From Pseudomonadota bacterium (lineage in GTDB: Bacteria > Pseudomonadota > Alphaproteobacteria > Acetobacterales > Acetobacteraceae), in contig JAJXXT010000024.1 of assembly GCA_021780935.1 (NCBI GenBank), positions 1 to 64,000 on the forward strand: a DNA stretch of 64,000 bases, in the 5' to 3' direction. The translations under genes and the position numbers were made by a program. The notes under the pieces are model-generated. The model made no database searches. It was not told the origin of the DNA and saw only the letters and a program-made list of their open reading frames with translations. Every line of letters begins with the position of its first letter. Position 1 is the stretch's first letter. Shown here one piece after another: positions 1 to 8,291 of the stretch.

Positions 1-122
1 GGGAAACTCTCCTCAAAACCAGGTCTCCCTGAGGGCCGTGATAGACCATCACGTTGATAGGCCAGGTGTGGAAGCGCGGTAACGCGTGGAGCTAACTGGT
101 CCTAATCGCCCGATAGGCTTGA
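1..122 (+). rRNA. 23S rRNA, 3' end (partial)
   Basis: The first ~120 bases match the conserved 3' terminal region of bacterial 23S rRNA, including the segment ending TAATCGCCCGATAGGCTTGA. Only the 3' end is in the window; the exact terminus is approximate. A 5S rRNA and tRNA-fMet follow, as expected for an alphaproteobacterial rRNA operon. Confidence 0.9.
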
Positions 123-230
123 GATCACCCCACCCTGCGCACAAGCCATTCCGGCTTGGCAAAGATCAGTGTCTCGAAACAGCACACAAACCAGAACCAA
201 CTCACAGTCCCGCGCACGCGGGATTGGACG

Positions 231-346
231 ACCTGGTGGCTTTAGCGGGGGGGCCGCACCCGATCCCATACCGAACTCGGCCGTGAAAACCCCCAGCGCC
301 CATGATACTGCGTCTCAAGGCGCGGGAAAGTCGGTCGCTGCCAGGT
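231..346 (+). rRNA. 5S rRNA
   Basis: The ~115-nt segment has the 5S hallmarks: the CCGATCCCAT..CCGAACTCGG core, and 5' CCTGGTGGC pairing with 3' GCTGCCAGG to close helix I. It lies about 110 nt after the 23S end and just before tRNA-fMet. Ends are set from helix I and may be off by a few bases. Confidence 0.9.
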
Positions 347-375
347 CTTCCAATCCCACGTGCGCTTTGCCTTTC

Positions 376-452
<77 letters not shown>

Positions 453-454
453 AA

Positions 455-473
455 TTATCCAGAAATATCAAGG
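455..473 (+). repeat. Direct repeat TTATCC-N5-TATCAAGG beside attL
   Basis: Begins 2 bp after the left tRNA. The same pattern, with a different 5-nt centre, occurs at 57731-57749, ending 1 bp before the right tRNA. In an excised circle the two would bracket the single attP tRNA sequence in the same orientation. Likely recombinase or accessory-factor sites (inference). Confidence 0.5.
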
Positions 474-499
474 CGCGTAGCGAAAGCTGGGCGCCTTTT
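470..499 (+). terminator. Probable intrinsic terminator after left tRNA-fMet
   Basis: AAGGCGC (470-476) pairs with GCGCCTT (491-497) and continues into TTTT. An inner AGC-GAAA-GCT tetraloop hairpin stabilises it. It lies on the element side of attL and would end the truncated rRNA-tRNA transcript before the integrase. Confidence 0.6.
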
Positions 500-524
500 G
501 CGTCTCTAAACCCCCTCAAATTCC

Positions 525-544
525 TCAGCACACTCTTAGCACAC
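525..544 (+). repeat. Putative integrase arm-type site, left end
   Basis: TCAGCACACTCTTAGCACAC contains two AGCACAC half-repeats. A near-identical copy with one extra T lies at 57681-57701, inside the other end and in the same orientation. Both are 49-73 bp from the tRNA repeats, which fits arm-type binding sites (inference). Confidence 0.5.
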
Positions 545-681
545 TTTCCGTCTCGACAGGCCGGCGCTCCCGCCCATAGCCTGAAAGAGCGTGAATCGGT
601 CGCGACTTCATCGATTCCAGCCGCAGACGACACGCACGCAGGGAAACCCGAACCAAGGAATCGTACGTCCCGGAGGTGCCC

Positions 682-2022
682 ATGACCGAGAACCGACTCA
701 CGCTGTTCAACGGCAAGGTTCACCTCTACCGCCGTCCGCGCAGCAGCCTCTGGCAGTGCTCGGCGACCGTCGATGGCAGGCAACACCGCACCAGTACGGG
801 CGAGGAGAATGCCGCGCTCGCCAAGGCCAAGGCCGAGGACTGGTATCTTCGTCTCCGCGGCCTCGCCGCCGCCGAGCGATTTGCCGAGCATCCCAAGACG
901 AAGAAGAACGAGCGGACCTTCGCTCAGGCTGCCAAAGCATTCGAGGACGAATACGAGACCATCACCGAAGGCCAGCGCAGCCCCAAATGGGTGCAAGGCC
1001 ACAGGGACCGCCTTCGCCTACACCTGCTTCCGTATTTCGGAGAGCTTGGACTGTCGGAGGTTACGTCGGCCAAGGTCCAAGCCTACCGCGCCAAGCGGAT
1101 GAAGGATGTGCGTCCGGTTTCCGTCGCGCCCGACGGCGACGGCGTGGCCAAGAAAGCCTTCAAGCCGCCGGCGCGGAACACATTGCACAATGAGATCGTC
1201 ACGCTTCGCCTCGTGCTGAAGACCGCCGTGCGCGAGGGCTGGCTCGAGCATCTCCCGGATCTTTCGCCGCCCTATAAGACCCAGGGCAAGGTCGTTCACC
1301 GTCCCTGGTTCAGCCCGGCGGAATACAAGCAGCTCTACGAGGCGACGCGCGACCATCAACGCCAACGCGCCGGTAGCTTCCATCACTGGGACGCCGAACA
1401 GCTCCACGACTATGTGCTGTTCATGGCGAACACCGGCCTTCGTCCAGACGAAGCAAAAAACCTCCGGCACCGCGACGTCACCGTTGTCGCCGACCCAGCG
1501 GTCGGCGACCGCATCCTCGAAATCATCATCGAGGCAGGCGGCAAAGTCGGTGCCGGCAACTGTAAAAGCACACCAGGCGCCGTGCGCCCCTACGAACGGT
1601 TGCGCGATCGACCGCGACCGCCAGAGCGCTCGCAGACTGATCGCGCACGGCGCGCGCGTGGTGAAGATCTCAGCAAGCCCGCGCCGTCTTTCGTATCCAA
1701 GTCGCCGGAACCAAACGACCTCGTGTTCCCCGGTGACCACATCAAGATGTTCAACAACCTGCTGCGGCGCACGAAGTTGAAGTTCGATCGCGACGGCAAC
1801 GCGCGAACCGCCTACAGCTTGCGCCACACCTATATCTGCATGCGCCTCATGGAAGGCGCGGACATCTACCAAATCGCAAAAAACTGCCGCACGAGCGTCG
1901 AGATGATCGAGCGCTTCTACGCGCGGCACATCCAAACATCGCTCGATACCACGCAGATCAACGTCATGCGCCCGAAGACGCGACGAAAGAAGAATGACGA
2001 TGCGCCCAAGCGTTCGACATAG
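682..2022 (+). CDS. Tyrosine recombinase/integrase of the element
   Basis: A 446-aa site-specific integrase expected to insert the element into tRNA-fMet and, with other factors, excise it. The N-terminal half (to about residue 190) looks like the SAM-like core-binding domain. The catalytic domain shows box I Arg in GLRPDE (~254), the box II SLRHTY (Arg ~381, His ~382) and a terminal nucleophile Tyr in RFYARH (~413). The position usually held by the first box-II His is Tyr, as in other YSLRHTY-type integrases. About 45 Arg/Pro-rich residues (~303-345) precede the LVFP motif and look like an insert. ATG 682 is preferred over in-frame GTG 676 because GGAGG ends 5 nt before it. It is the first gene inside the left att site and reads inward. 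Confidence 0.93.
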   Translation: MTENRLTLFNGKVHLYRRPRSSLWQCSATVDGRQHRTSTGEENAALAKAKAEDWYLRLRGLAAAERFAEHPKTKKNERTFAQAAKAFEDEYETITEGQRSPKWVQGHRDRLRLHLLPYFGELGLSEVTSAKVQAYRAKRMKDVRPVSVAPDGDGVAKKAFKPPARNTLHNEIVTLRLVLKTAVREGWLEHLPDLSPPYKTQGKVVHRPWFSPAEYKQLYEATRDHQRQRAGSFHHWDAEQLHDYVLFMANTGLRPDEAKNLRHRDVTVVADPAVGDRILEIIIEAGGKVGAGNCKSTPGAVRPYERLRDRPRPPERSQTDRARRARGEDLSKPAPSFVSKSPEPNDLVFPGDHIKMFNNLLRRTKLKFDRDGNARTAYSLRHTYICMRLMEGADIYQIAKNCRTSVEMIERFYARHIQTSLDTTQINVMRPKTRRKKNDDAPKRST

Positions 2023-2261
2023 CGCTGCCGCACCGGCTCTCGCAGGTGCGCCTCCGTCGGCCCCCGACTGTTGCGGGGGCGGCGCACGCTGGCAGACGCG
2101 GCCTGCCGTCAATCCCCGGCCCGCTCCGTTCGCTCGCCAACGCCGCCATGAGGATCGAACTCCGGTCGCTCCCGTGTTGGGGATGACGGCGGACGGCCTC
2201 TGCCGTCTGCCCCTGCGCCTCCTGCCCCCGCTTCGGGGGTAACGCAAAATCAGAGGCACAC

Positions 2262-2621
2262 ATGCTCTTCTTCACAGCCGAACAGCGGCAGCAGCTTCTC
2301 ACCAACGGCCAAATCAACATCGAACGCCGCGAGGCAGGGCTTCCTGGCGAGGATTTCCGGCCGGTGGTGAAGCTCTTTACGCCAGACGCCGGTTGCACCT
2401 GGCTCCTGACCGAGATCAATCCGCGCGATCAGGACATCGCTTTTGGTCTTTGCGATCTCGGTCAAGGCGATCCCGAACTCGGCACGGTCTCCCTCGCCGA
2501 GCTCGCGGAAGTGCGCGGCTGGACGAAACTTCCGGTCGAGCGCGACCTTACGTTCGTCGCCGACAGGACACTCTCAGCCTATGCCGCTGATGCAAGGCTT
2601 CTCGGGCGTATCGCCGCTTAA
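2262..2621 (+). CDS. DUF2958 family protein
   Basis: A 119-aa protein matching the DUF2958 pattern: an N-terminal FFTAEQRQQLL helix, VVKLFTPDAGCTWLLTEINP, then FGLCDLGQGDPELGTVSLAEL and a terminal region with RDLTF. The family is common on alphaproteobacterial plasmids and conjugative elements and has no established function. An AGAGG Shine-Dalgarno-like stretch precedes the ATG. It follows the integrase by 240 nt of GC-rich spacer holding a weak CCCCG/CGGGG hairpin. Confidence 0.8.
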   Translation: MLFFTAEQRQQLLTNGQINIERREAGLPGEDFRPVVKLFTPDAGCTWLLTEINPRDQDIAFGLCDLGQGDPELGTVSLAELAEVRGWTKLPVERDLTFVADRTLSAYAADARLLGRIAA

Positions 2622-2879
2622 CTGAGCCCGATCGTCCATTACCCTCGATGCTCCCCGATTTTCTCCGCGTCGTTCAGCGGCGCGGCAGCGCGCCCCTTGG
2701 GGGTAGCGCTAGGCGGGGTTCAGCCTCGCCCTCTCCGGCCGAAGGGCCGTTCTTGGGGGGAGCGTCAGGGAAGGCGAGCGATTCGGCGATCGTCCCTTGT
2801 TTGACGTGAGTCAGCGGCATCGATGCCTTAACCGTGCTTTCCTGATCATATTCCGCATTCGGAAGCACTCGGGGATGTC
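2622..2879. other. Intergenic spacer, no gene seen
   Basis: About 260 bases between the DUF2958 gene and the next plus-strand gene. It contains a GC-rich stretch (about 2690-2770) loosely resembling one at about 6120-6190. No convincing ORF, RNA or promoter was identified. Confidence 0.4.
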
Positions 2880-3638
2880 ATGCCAGACGACGAAAGGCTC
2901 TACGACGTCATCCGCCTCCTCAACCAATACAGCGCGCGTCCGCCGCTCAAATTTCCCAATGAGGCTGAGATTCCGGCGGTCGCCAAGCAGATCCTGAAGG
3001 CAATCGACGGCCCGAGATCGCTCTGGAAGAAATGGAGCGCAGAGCGCGAAGAGCTTGCCAATCGGGCGGTCGATGTATGGGTTCCACTCGACGATCTTCG
3101 TGAAAACCTCAACAGGCTTCCAGGTGATTCACTCACGCCGGTCGATGTCGCGCAGCGACTCGATGCGCTTCGTAATGAATATGGCGGGTGGCGACGTGGC
3201 CCCGACGTGGAATTGAAGGATGCCTCATACGCCGCCTATGCCGAGGAGAAATCGAAGGGCACGGAGTTCATCGCGATTTTGGGGTGGCTGGAGGAGTGGA
3301 CCTGGGGTGCTGAGGAGCGCCTTCGGCGTAAGCGCGATGAGGAACACAGGAAGCGAACCGAGCAGGACAAGCGCAATGCCGAGGCCCGCTTACGCTCTGG
3401 AGCGGATTGCCCGTGGACCGCGGCGACAGGAATTGCCGATCTTCACTGCCGTAAGAATGGCCGGTTGTTTCGCTTGAAGCCATTGGAGAAGGGTGCGTCG
3501 CCACTTGCTCCCACCGTCGAGGTTTGGGAGGTCAAGTCGCTGGAAGACAAGCGGGGCGTCCCTATCGGCCGCTATCGCACCCGCGGCGACGCGTCGAAGG
3601 CGGTGCTGGAGGTCGCGTACCAGCCCGGCTGGCAATAG
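2880..3638 (+). CDS. Hypothetical protein (252 aa)
   Basis: I do not recognise this protein. It is largely helical and charged, with a likely coiled coil around residues 140-170 (EERLRRKRDEEHRKRTEQDKR, mostly K/R/E). A more beta-like C-terminal part follows, with CRKNGRLFRLKP and EVWEVKSLED. A GGGGA sequence precedes the ATG. It has no signal peptide or membrane segment. It lies between the integrase region and HipA, transcribed towards hipA. Codon use is like the surrounding backbone, so it is probably a real cytoplasmic accessory protein. Confidence 0.65.
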   Translation: MPDDERLYDVIRLLNQYSARPPLKFPNEAEIPAVAKQILKAIDGPRSLWKKWSAEREELANRAVDVWVPLDDLRENLNRLPGDSLTPVDVAQRLDALRNEYGGWRRGPDVELKDASYAAYAEEKSKGTEFIAILGWLEEWTWGAEERLRRKRDEEHRKRTEQDKRNAEARLRSGADCPWTAATGIADLHCRKNGRLFRLKPLEKGASPLAPTVEVWEVKSLEDKRGVPIGRYRTRGDASKAVLEVAYQPGWQ

Positions 3639-3972
3639 AACCCGCGGGCGGCCGATCGCGCCAAGCACGCCGATCGGGCCGATCATCATCATCAGGACGA
3701 TGATTGCGGCCATCGTCAGGACGACGACGATGAACAGCAGCAGCACCGCCGCTATCTCCTCCCAATAATCAGCGCCGCCTAGCCTACTCCCGCCGCCACA
3801 TGGCGACGGTGAGCTTCGCCATCCACGACGGTAGTGAAGCCCTTACGGAGGCGAGCGGGTCGCTTCTTGGCATCGTTGAGCCCCGGGGCGTCTAAGTTCG
3901 GCCCAGAAAAGGTCCTCTAGCCGGGAGCATCCCGCGCACAGTTTGGGAGATCCCGAGGGGCTCTCTCGGACG
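3639..3972. other. Convergent intergenic region
   Basis: 334 bases between the 252-aa gene and the end of hipA on the opposite strand. The minus strand here can encode a very hydrophobic stretch (MLLLFIVVVLTMAAIIVLMM from about 3746), but that frame continues as a shadow of the upstream gene and has no clear ribosome-binding site. No confident feature. Confidence 0.3.
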
Positions 3973-5298
3973 CTAGGCTTTCGTTCGTCGTCTCTCGTTG
4001 GCGAGCGTGGCCAGCCTGTCTCGAGCCCCCCTGATGATCGACGTGGCAAGCCTCTCCGGGAACTTCGGTGGCAGGCTAGAGAGCGCGGTTTCGATGGCGA
4101 GCGGCCCCTCGGCAATCAGTTCGTCGAAGATCTCGGCGACGGCGCTTTCCGGGAAGCCGCACAGAGCTGCGGTCTGGAGATAATGCCGGGGTTGGACGGC
4201 ATATTCCGCATAGTGCCGGCTCTTGCCGACCGCCATCGAGAGCCGCATGCGACCGCGCGAGAGCTGGCGCGCATCCGCGAGCGGCTGCGTCGACAACACA
4301 TCGTAGAGCGGAGCAAGGGCGAAGCGTCCGCCAGGCGCAAGCCTGAGGCTAAAGTTCTTGGCGTGACCATCGGTCGCGGCAAGGAGCCAAAACACAATCT
4401 GCGCCTTGAAAAACCGGCGCTGATCTTCTTCCGGAGCGTCGCTGCCTTTGAGAAGCTGCATGATGGCTCGAATCCCCGGGCCGCCATCAGCTTCATATTT
4501 GCGGGTCGGCGGCACGCCGAGCGCCTGGCAGCAATCCTCCTGCGGCACGCGGAGCAGCCGCATGTCTTTCGTCCACAGTCTATCGAAGCGCTCGACGACG
4601 AGCACGTTGCCGGCGCCAAAATCTTTGATGTCGGTGCGCGCGGTCGGAAGTCCGAAGGCTTTGACCAGTCGCATGCAGAGATGTTCATTCTCGACGCTTT
4701 GCGAAAGGTCCATCCCTCCCGGCACCCTACCGATTTGCGGCTTTAGAATGTGCGTCGTGGGCGTCGTGCCATGCGGCAGATGCCATTTCTTCTTCCAGAA
4801 CAGGAGTGCCGTCTTTTCCTGCGCGCCTGCGAGCGAGATGCGGAACTCTCTGTCGGCGTCGACACCAAGAGGATTTCGCCCAAGATTTCCCAAGAGTGCG
4901 GCGACGTCTTTATCAGATAGGCGCTCGGCCTTGAGTGTGCCGATTGGGTCGGGCGCAGCGCCTTCGGGCAGGAACTGCAAAGCCCCAACGCAATCCCTGC
5001 CGATCGCAGCAAGAAGGCTGTACGCATCGGTCCCTTCCGCGTGCGAGCGCTCGGCGACCCGCTTCCGGATATCAGGATGGTCGGGAAGGAGATTGTCGAA
5101 GACCGCAATGACGGGCTCGCCGATATAACGATCCTCCCGAAGGGGCAGAGAGAGCGACACAGGGATTGCGTTGGCCCACTCGAGCCATGCGTCCGCGTAG
5201 CGGAAATCAATTGCGCCGGTTCGCTCGCGCGTCAGCTTCCCGACCAGCCTTCCGTTCAAAAAGACGTCGAGCGGAAGATGTGCGCGGCGCCGCGCCAT
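3973..5298 (-). CDS. hipA: HipA-like Ser/Thr kinase toxin
   Basis: A 441-aa HipA-family protein, the toxin of a type II toxin-antitoxin pair. HipA kinases phosphorylate aminoacyl-tRNA synthetases or related targets and cause growth arrest. The N-terminal subdomain is visible (VFLNGRLVGKLTRERTGAI, then VFDNLLPDHPDIR). The kinase core has HILKPQI (ATP-binding Lys), the catalytic loop ATDGHAKNFS (Asp, His, Lys, Asn) and LYDVLS as the Mg-binding Asp. Length matches the family (about 410-440). Its ATG overlaps the hipB stop by one base, so the two are translationally coupled. The active-site residues look intact. Confidence 0.92.
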   Translation of the reverse strand: MARRRAHLPLDVFLNGRLVGKLTRERTGAIDFRYADAWLEWANAIPVSLSLPLREDRYIGEPVIAVFDNLLPDHPDIRKRVAERSHAEGTDAYSLLAAIGRDCVGALQFLPEGAAPDPIGTLKAERLSDKDVAALLGNLGRNPLGVDADREFRISLAGAQEKTALLFWKKKWHLPHGTTPTTHILKPQIGRVPGGMDLSQSVENEHLCMRLVKAFGLPTARTDIKDFGAGNVLVVERFDRLWTKDMRLLRVPQEDCCQALGVPPTRKYEADGGPGIRAIMQLLKGSDAPEEDQRRFFKAQIVFWLLAATDGHAKNFSLRLAPGGRFALAPLYDVLSTQPLADARQLSRGRMRLSMAVGKSRHYAEYAVQPRHYLQTAALCGFPESAVAEIFDELIAEGPLAIETALSSLPPKFPERLATSIIRGARDRLATLANERRRTKA

Positions 5299-5546
5299 CA
5301 GGTCGTGTCCTCAAGGAACTCTTCGAGCGATGCCCGCGAGCGCTCCCGAACGACGATCTCGAGATTGAGAGCGGCGAGCGCATCGATGACAGTGCCGAGA
5401 GCAGCGTCTCCCCGCTCAAGCGTGGAGATCGTCGCCTGGCGCGTGTTCATGCGGGCGGCCAGCGCGCTTTGCGTCAGGCCTTGCTGCTTCCGGTTGCGCC
5501 GGATCGCAGCCCCGAGCTGCCTCGATGTGCGAGCAATGATGTTCAT
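5298..5546 (-). CDS. hipB: HipB-like antitoxin, XRE-family DNA-binding protein
   Basis: An 82-aa helix-turn-helix protein: RKQQGLTQSALAARMNTRQATISTLERG is the XRE HTH, followed by a short C-terminal tail ending EEFLEDTT. It should neutralise HipA and repress the operon. The start is set at ATG 5546; the open frame continues upstream but that part has no HTH homology and runs through the operator array. The array of four palindromes directly upstream (5557-5653) is the expected binding target. The first gene of the hipBA operon, with a 1-nt overlap into hipA. Confidence 0.9.
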   Translation of the reverse strand: MNIIARTSRQLGAAIRRNRKQQGLTQSALAARMNTRQATISTLERGDAALGTVIDALAALNLEIVVRERSRASLEEFLEDTT

Positions 5547-5556
5547 ATCCGAAAAT

Positions 5557-5653
5557 ATACGCCGATCCGTATTTATTGTCAATATGCGGATGGGCGTATA
5601 TATCGCTATAATACGCTTTGGCGCATAAGAGGCAAAAATACGCCAAGCCGCAT
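5557..5653 (-). promoter_or_regulatory. hipBA operator array: four 16-bp palindromes at exact 27-bp spacing
   Basis: Four sites fit ATACGC-N4-(C/G)CG(T/C)AT or its complement: 5557-5572, 5584-5599, 5611-5626 and 5638-5653. Start-to-start distance is exactly 27 bp each time. They fill the region just upstream of hipB, including an AT-rich TATAAT stretch at about 5607-5612. This is consistent with cooperative autorepression by HipB, as known for HipB in Escherichia coli, though the motif differs. Confidence 0.75.
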
Positions 5654-6330
5654 AGCGGTAACCACGGCACCGCCGGCAGCCCCTACGCACTACGGTAGTG
5701 CGGCCGCCAGCCGCCGCAATATAATCAAAATTCGCAGGATTTTCCTTCTGTAACCAAATTTCATGGCAAATAACTGGATTTCGCGGGAAGCTTGCCTCCC
5801 AGAGCGGTAATTCATCGCCCCAAGAGGTTTCTCGGGGCCAAGGCCGAAACCCATTGTCTTCCAGGGTAGGTAACGGTTTTCGTGACCGGCCGCTCCCGGA
5901 AAGAGCGACGCCCACCGGGTATGCTGCCTTGGTCGACCCTTATGGCCTGATCGTCCCCTTGCCGCGCACTCTCTCGGTAATCGGTGCGCATCATCACATG
6001 CGCGGAAAAGCGGGCTGGCGCGCCCGCACCACTCCTTCCGCCCCGACCCAATCCGAGCGTGACACGGGAAGCCCGCGGGAGCTTCCCGCCGACTCTCAGC
6101 GAGCCGTTCAGCAGTGAGCCAGCGCGCCCCTCGTGGGCAGCGCCAGTCGGCCTGGCCCCGCCACGCCGGGAAGGGGCAGTCTTGTGGTGCGGATAGCAGT
6201 CGGATGCTCGTGTTCGCTCTTCGCAGCTCGATTGAGCTGCTCATGTTCGCGCTCAGATCAAAGGGGGCGCATCACTTCGACTGCGTCGCAAATGACGTGA
6301 CGCCCAGGCGTCGAACCGATGTTGGTGGAG
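5654..6330. other. Long intergenic region between hipB and immA-like gene
   Basis: About 680 bases with no convincing gene. Open frames here (e.g. minus strand 5690-6244) are Arg/Pro-rich and lack a good ribosome-binding site or recognisable domain. A small hairpin GCAGCTC-GATT-GAGCTGC lies at 6223-6240. The GC-rich part at about 6120-6190 loosely resembles 2690-2770. It could be a gene remnant or an untranslated regulatory zone. Confidence 0.4.
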
Positions 6331-7224
6331 TCACCGCCGAAAGGTGGGCGGAGACCATGCCCGCCGAACGTCATCTGCGTCCTCGTCGTCATCGTCCGTA
6401 TCGTCGGACTCGATGGTCAGAAGGGTCAGCCGAAATCCCGATTGCTGGCCAAGAATCTGCTCGAAGACTTTGGGCGATCGTCGACCGAAGCGCGAGGACA
6501 ACCAGACGCCACCATCAACTTCGTGCCAGCCCGTTGCTTTCCCTTCCTCCACAGTAACACGACTTGTTGCCGATCCCGACGGTACCGACGCCCCAATGGT
6601 TGCCTCGACAAACGGAAAGGATTTGTGCCGATAAACTCGTAATACTTTTCCGCCCTTCGACACGACCGCAGCGGCAGGCTCGCGGTGAAATTCCACATAC
6701 CGTCGTGCAGTGGCTTCCTTGCTCATGTCGTAGCGTCGCGACAGTGCGAGAATGTGCTCAACATCCACCACCCGAAACGCCGCCATGTCCTTGCCGAAGT
6801 AGGGGCGTGGGAACAGCATCTCCGCCGCAAAACGGTTCGCCTGGACTTCCATTTCCGCGGCTCGGTCGCCAGCTTTGGCGCCAGACATCCTCAGGTCTTT
6901 CGTCGTGCAGAGAAATCCTTCGGGGGTCTTCGGTTGATGCCAGGGGAGCAGAAAGTGCGCCAGCTCGTGCCCGATTGTGAAGCGGCGGCGCTGCGGATTG
7001 CTTGCGCGGTTGACGAGTATCGAGCCTTCGCTCTTATCGGCGAATGCAATGAGGCCGCCCTCAAAGCCCTCTAGCGCTTCCTCTTTGATCTCGACTATCC
7101 CGAGAGCGAGTGCAATCTCGCTGATCGGAACCGGTATCGGCATCACGGGAACCTGCTTCAGGATTCCTGCCGCTAACGCCTCGGGTGTGGCGCAATCCGC
7201 TAGCTCCATACGGTCAAGATCCAC
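6331..7224 (-). CDS. ImmA/IrrE family metallopeptidase
   Basis: A 297-aa protein with the COG2856 zinc-peptidase core. HELAH in FTIGHELAHFLLPWH gives two zinc ligands and the catalytic Glu; NRFAAEMLFP downstream gives the third ligand. The N-terminal segment before it and an extra C-terminal domain (about residues 190-297) extend the minimal family. ImmA-type proteases cleave a partner XRE repressor; the neighbouring XRE gene (7214-7549) overlaps its start by 11 nt and is the likely substrate or partner. GTG 7224 is chosen because AAGGAGG lies 6 nt upstream. Confidence 0.88.
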   Translation of the reverse strand: MDLDRMELADCATPEALAAGILKQVPVMPIPVPISEIALALGIVEIKEEALEGFEGGLIAFADKSEGSILVNRASNPQRRRFTIGHELAHFLLPWHQPKTPEGFLCTTKDLRMSGAKAGDRAAEMEVQANRFAAEMLFPRPYFGKDMAAFRVVDVEHILALSRRYDMSKEATARRYVEFHREPAAAVVSKGGKVLRVYRHKSFPFVEATIGASVPSGSATSRVTVEEGKATGWHEVDGGVWLSSRFGRRSPKVFEQILGQQSGFRLTLLTIESDDTDDDDEDADDVRRAWSPPTFRR

Positions 7225-7549
7225 CCGTGCCCTCCTTCGCCCGGCGCTTTTTCATCGCCTTCATCATGTCTTCGATTACCGCACGATCCGTCGCGCTCAG
7301 CGCAGAGTAGTCGCGGTGCATCTTGATGAAGTCGGGATCGACGCCCTCAGTGGTCTCGCCGATGAGCTCCGCGACAGGCACCTCGAAGAGCTCAGCCAGT
7401 TTGCGAAGCAACTCAATCGACGGGTTCGCGCTTTTCCCCGTCTCCAACTCCCAAATATGTGCCTTTGATGCACTCACCGCATCGGCGACCTGCTGCAATG
7501 ATCTTCCACTTCGCAACCGTAGCTCCTTCAACCTCACTGCTAACGACAT
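7214..7549 (-). CDS. XRE-family transcriptional regulator
   Basis: A 111-aa repressor-like protein. The N-terminal HTH is RLRSGRSLQQVADAVSASKAHIWELETGK; the tail has a conserved AELFEVPVAELIG motif seen in XRE antitoxins. The start is set at ATG 7549, where homology begins; the longer upstream frame runs through the operator region. It overlaps the ImmA-like gene, and the two form a phage-type repressor/protease or toxin-antitoxin-like switch. Two 21-bp repeats upstream (7594-7664) are likely its operators, sited between it and a divergent HNH gene. Confidence 0.88.
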   Translation of the reverse strand: MSLAVRLKELRLRSGRSLQQVADAVSASKAHIWELETGKSANPSIELLRKLAELFEVPVAELIGETTEGVDPDFIKMHRDYSALSATDRAVIEDMMKAMKKRRAKEGTGGS

Positions 7550-7593
7550 CGGCCTGCCCCCGTCTCTGTTGTCGCGACCGCGCCCGGTGTTGG

Positions 7594-7664
7594 GCGTTCG
7601 ATCTATCAGACGAGATCGTACGACCCATCTTGACGCCCGGCAAGCGTTCGATATATCATACGAG
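7594..7664. promoter_or_regulatory. Paired 21-bp direct repeats in the divergent XRE/HNH promoter region
   Basis: GCGTTCGAT(C/A)TATCA(G/T)ACGAG occurs at 7594-7614 and 7644-7664, 50 bp apart, with two mismatches. The repeats sit between the XRE regulator (minus) and the HNH gene (plus) and are the obvious operator candidates for the XRE protein. Confidence 0.6.
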
Positions 7665-7733
7665 TACGTGACGTCTGAACGAACGTCGATGGTCGGCGCA
7701 AGCGGGCGTGGCGCAGCACAAAGGACTACACCT

Positions 7734-8033
7734 GTGAATCTCACGAAAGACGATCTCGACAAGATCTGGGCCAAGGCCGAGCACTGCGGTGCCGACAACG
7801 AGAAGAACGGCTATCGCAAAGACCAGTGCGGAGCGTGGATCAAGCGCTCTGAGTACGGCAATCGGAACAGCCATTACGGCTGGGAGGCTGATCACATCAA
7901 GCCGGCGGCAAACGGCGGCAGTGATGCAATCGGCAACCTCCGCCCGCTGCATTGGGAGAACAATGCGGCCAAGAGCGATGGCCGCCTGGTTTGCGTGGTC
8001 AAGGCCAACGGAAACCAGAACGCCGCAGCCTAG
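7734..8033 (+). CDS. Small HNH endonuclease
   Basis: A 99-aa protein built almost entirely of an HNH fold. A Cys-containing KAEHCGAD..YRKDQCGAWIKR region precedes WEADHIKPAANGGSDAIGNLRPLHWENNAAK, which carries the catalytic His (DHIKP), the Asn (GNLRPLHW) and a terminal N..K. The predicted activity is metal-dependent nicking or cleavage of DNA. GTG 7734 is preferred because AAGGA lies 8 nt upstream; an in-frame ATG at 7689 would add 15 residues. It is divergent from the XRE/ImmA pair with the shared operators between, so its expression may be switched by that regulator. Confidence 0.8.
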   Translation: MNLTKDDLDKIWAKAEHCGADNEKNGYRKDQCGAWIKRSEYGNRNSHYGWEADHIKPAANGGSDAIGNLRPLHWENNAAKSDGRLVCVVKANGNQNAAA

Positions 8034-8049
8034 CCATGAACTATTCTGA

Positions 8050-8087
8050 CCCTCGGTCATTCCGAAAGTAACCGGAATGGCCGAGGG
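8050..8087 (+). terminator. Strong hairpin after the HNH gene
   Basis: A 15-bp stem (8050-8064 with 8073-8087, one G-T wobble) closes on an 8-nt loop. There is no U-tract on the plus strand, so it may act as a bidirectional or factor-assisted terminator between the HNH gene and the converging small minus-strand gene. Confidence 0.55.
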
Positions 8088-8105
8088 AGATTTACACACC
8101 GGGCG

Positions 8106-8291
8106 TCAGAAGCCCGGCGTTCGATGGCGCCGCGCCAGGACGAAGCGAATGTTGGCGAGCGTCTGCTCGACGATGAGGCGCTCGGGCGAGAGCATCCGGG
8201 TTCCGGGCAGGCATTTGCCGACCTGGAAGTAGAGCGCCATCAGCTCGCGGCCGGTGAGGCCCGCCAGTTCGGTCACAGGGATTACGCGCAT
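8106..8291 (-). CDS. Small conserved-looking hypothetical protein (61 aa)
   Basis: Encodes MRVIPVTELAGLTGRELM.. followed by an Arg/Leu-rich helical C-terminus. The start is placed at ATG 8291 because GGAGGA lies 4 nt upstream; an in-frame ATG at 8303 would add four residues and has a worse site. Not recognised by function. It converges with the HNH gene across the hairpin at 8050-8087. Confidence 0.55.
   Translation of the reverse strand: MRVIPVTELAGLTGRELMALYFQVGKCLPGTRMLSPERLIVEQTLANIRFVLARRHRTPGF

Noticed and set aside
3390..3746. Minus-strand ORF with a very hydrophobic N-terminus (MLLLFIVVVLTMAAIIVLMM)
   Set aside because: Most of the frame is the shadow of the 252-aa gene on the other strand, no ribosome-binding site is evident, and the hydrophobic part comes from GAT/CAT-rich repeats. 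A short membrane peptide cannot be excluded.
5690..6244. 184-aa minus-strand ORF in the hipB-immA gap
   Set aside because: Arg/Pro-rich composition, no domain and no plausible start signal; it looks like a chance frame in GC-rich DNA.
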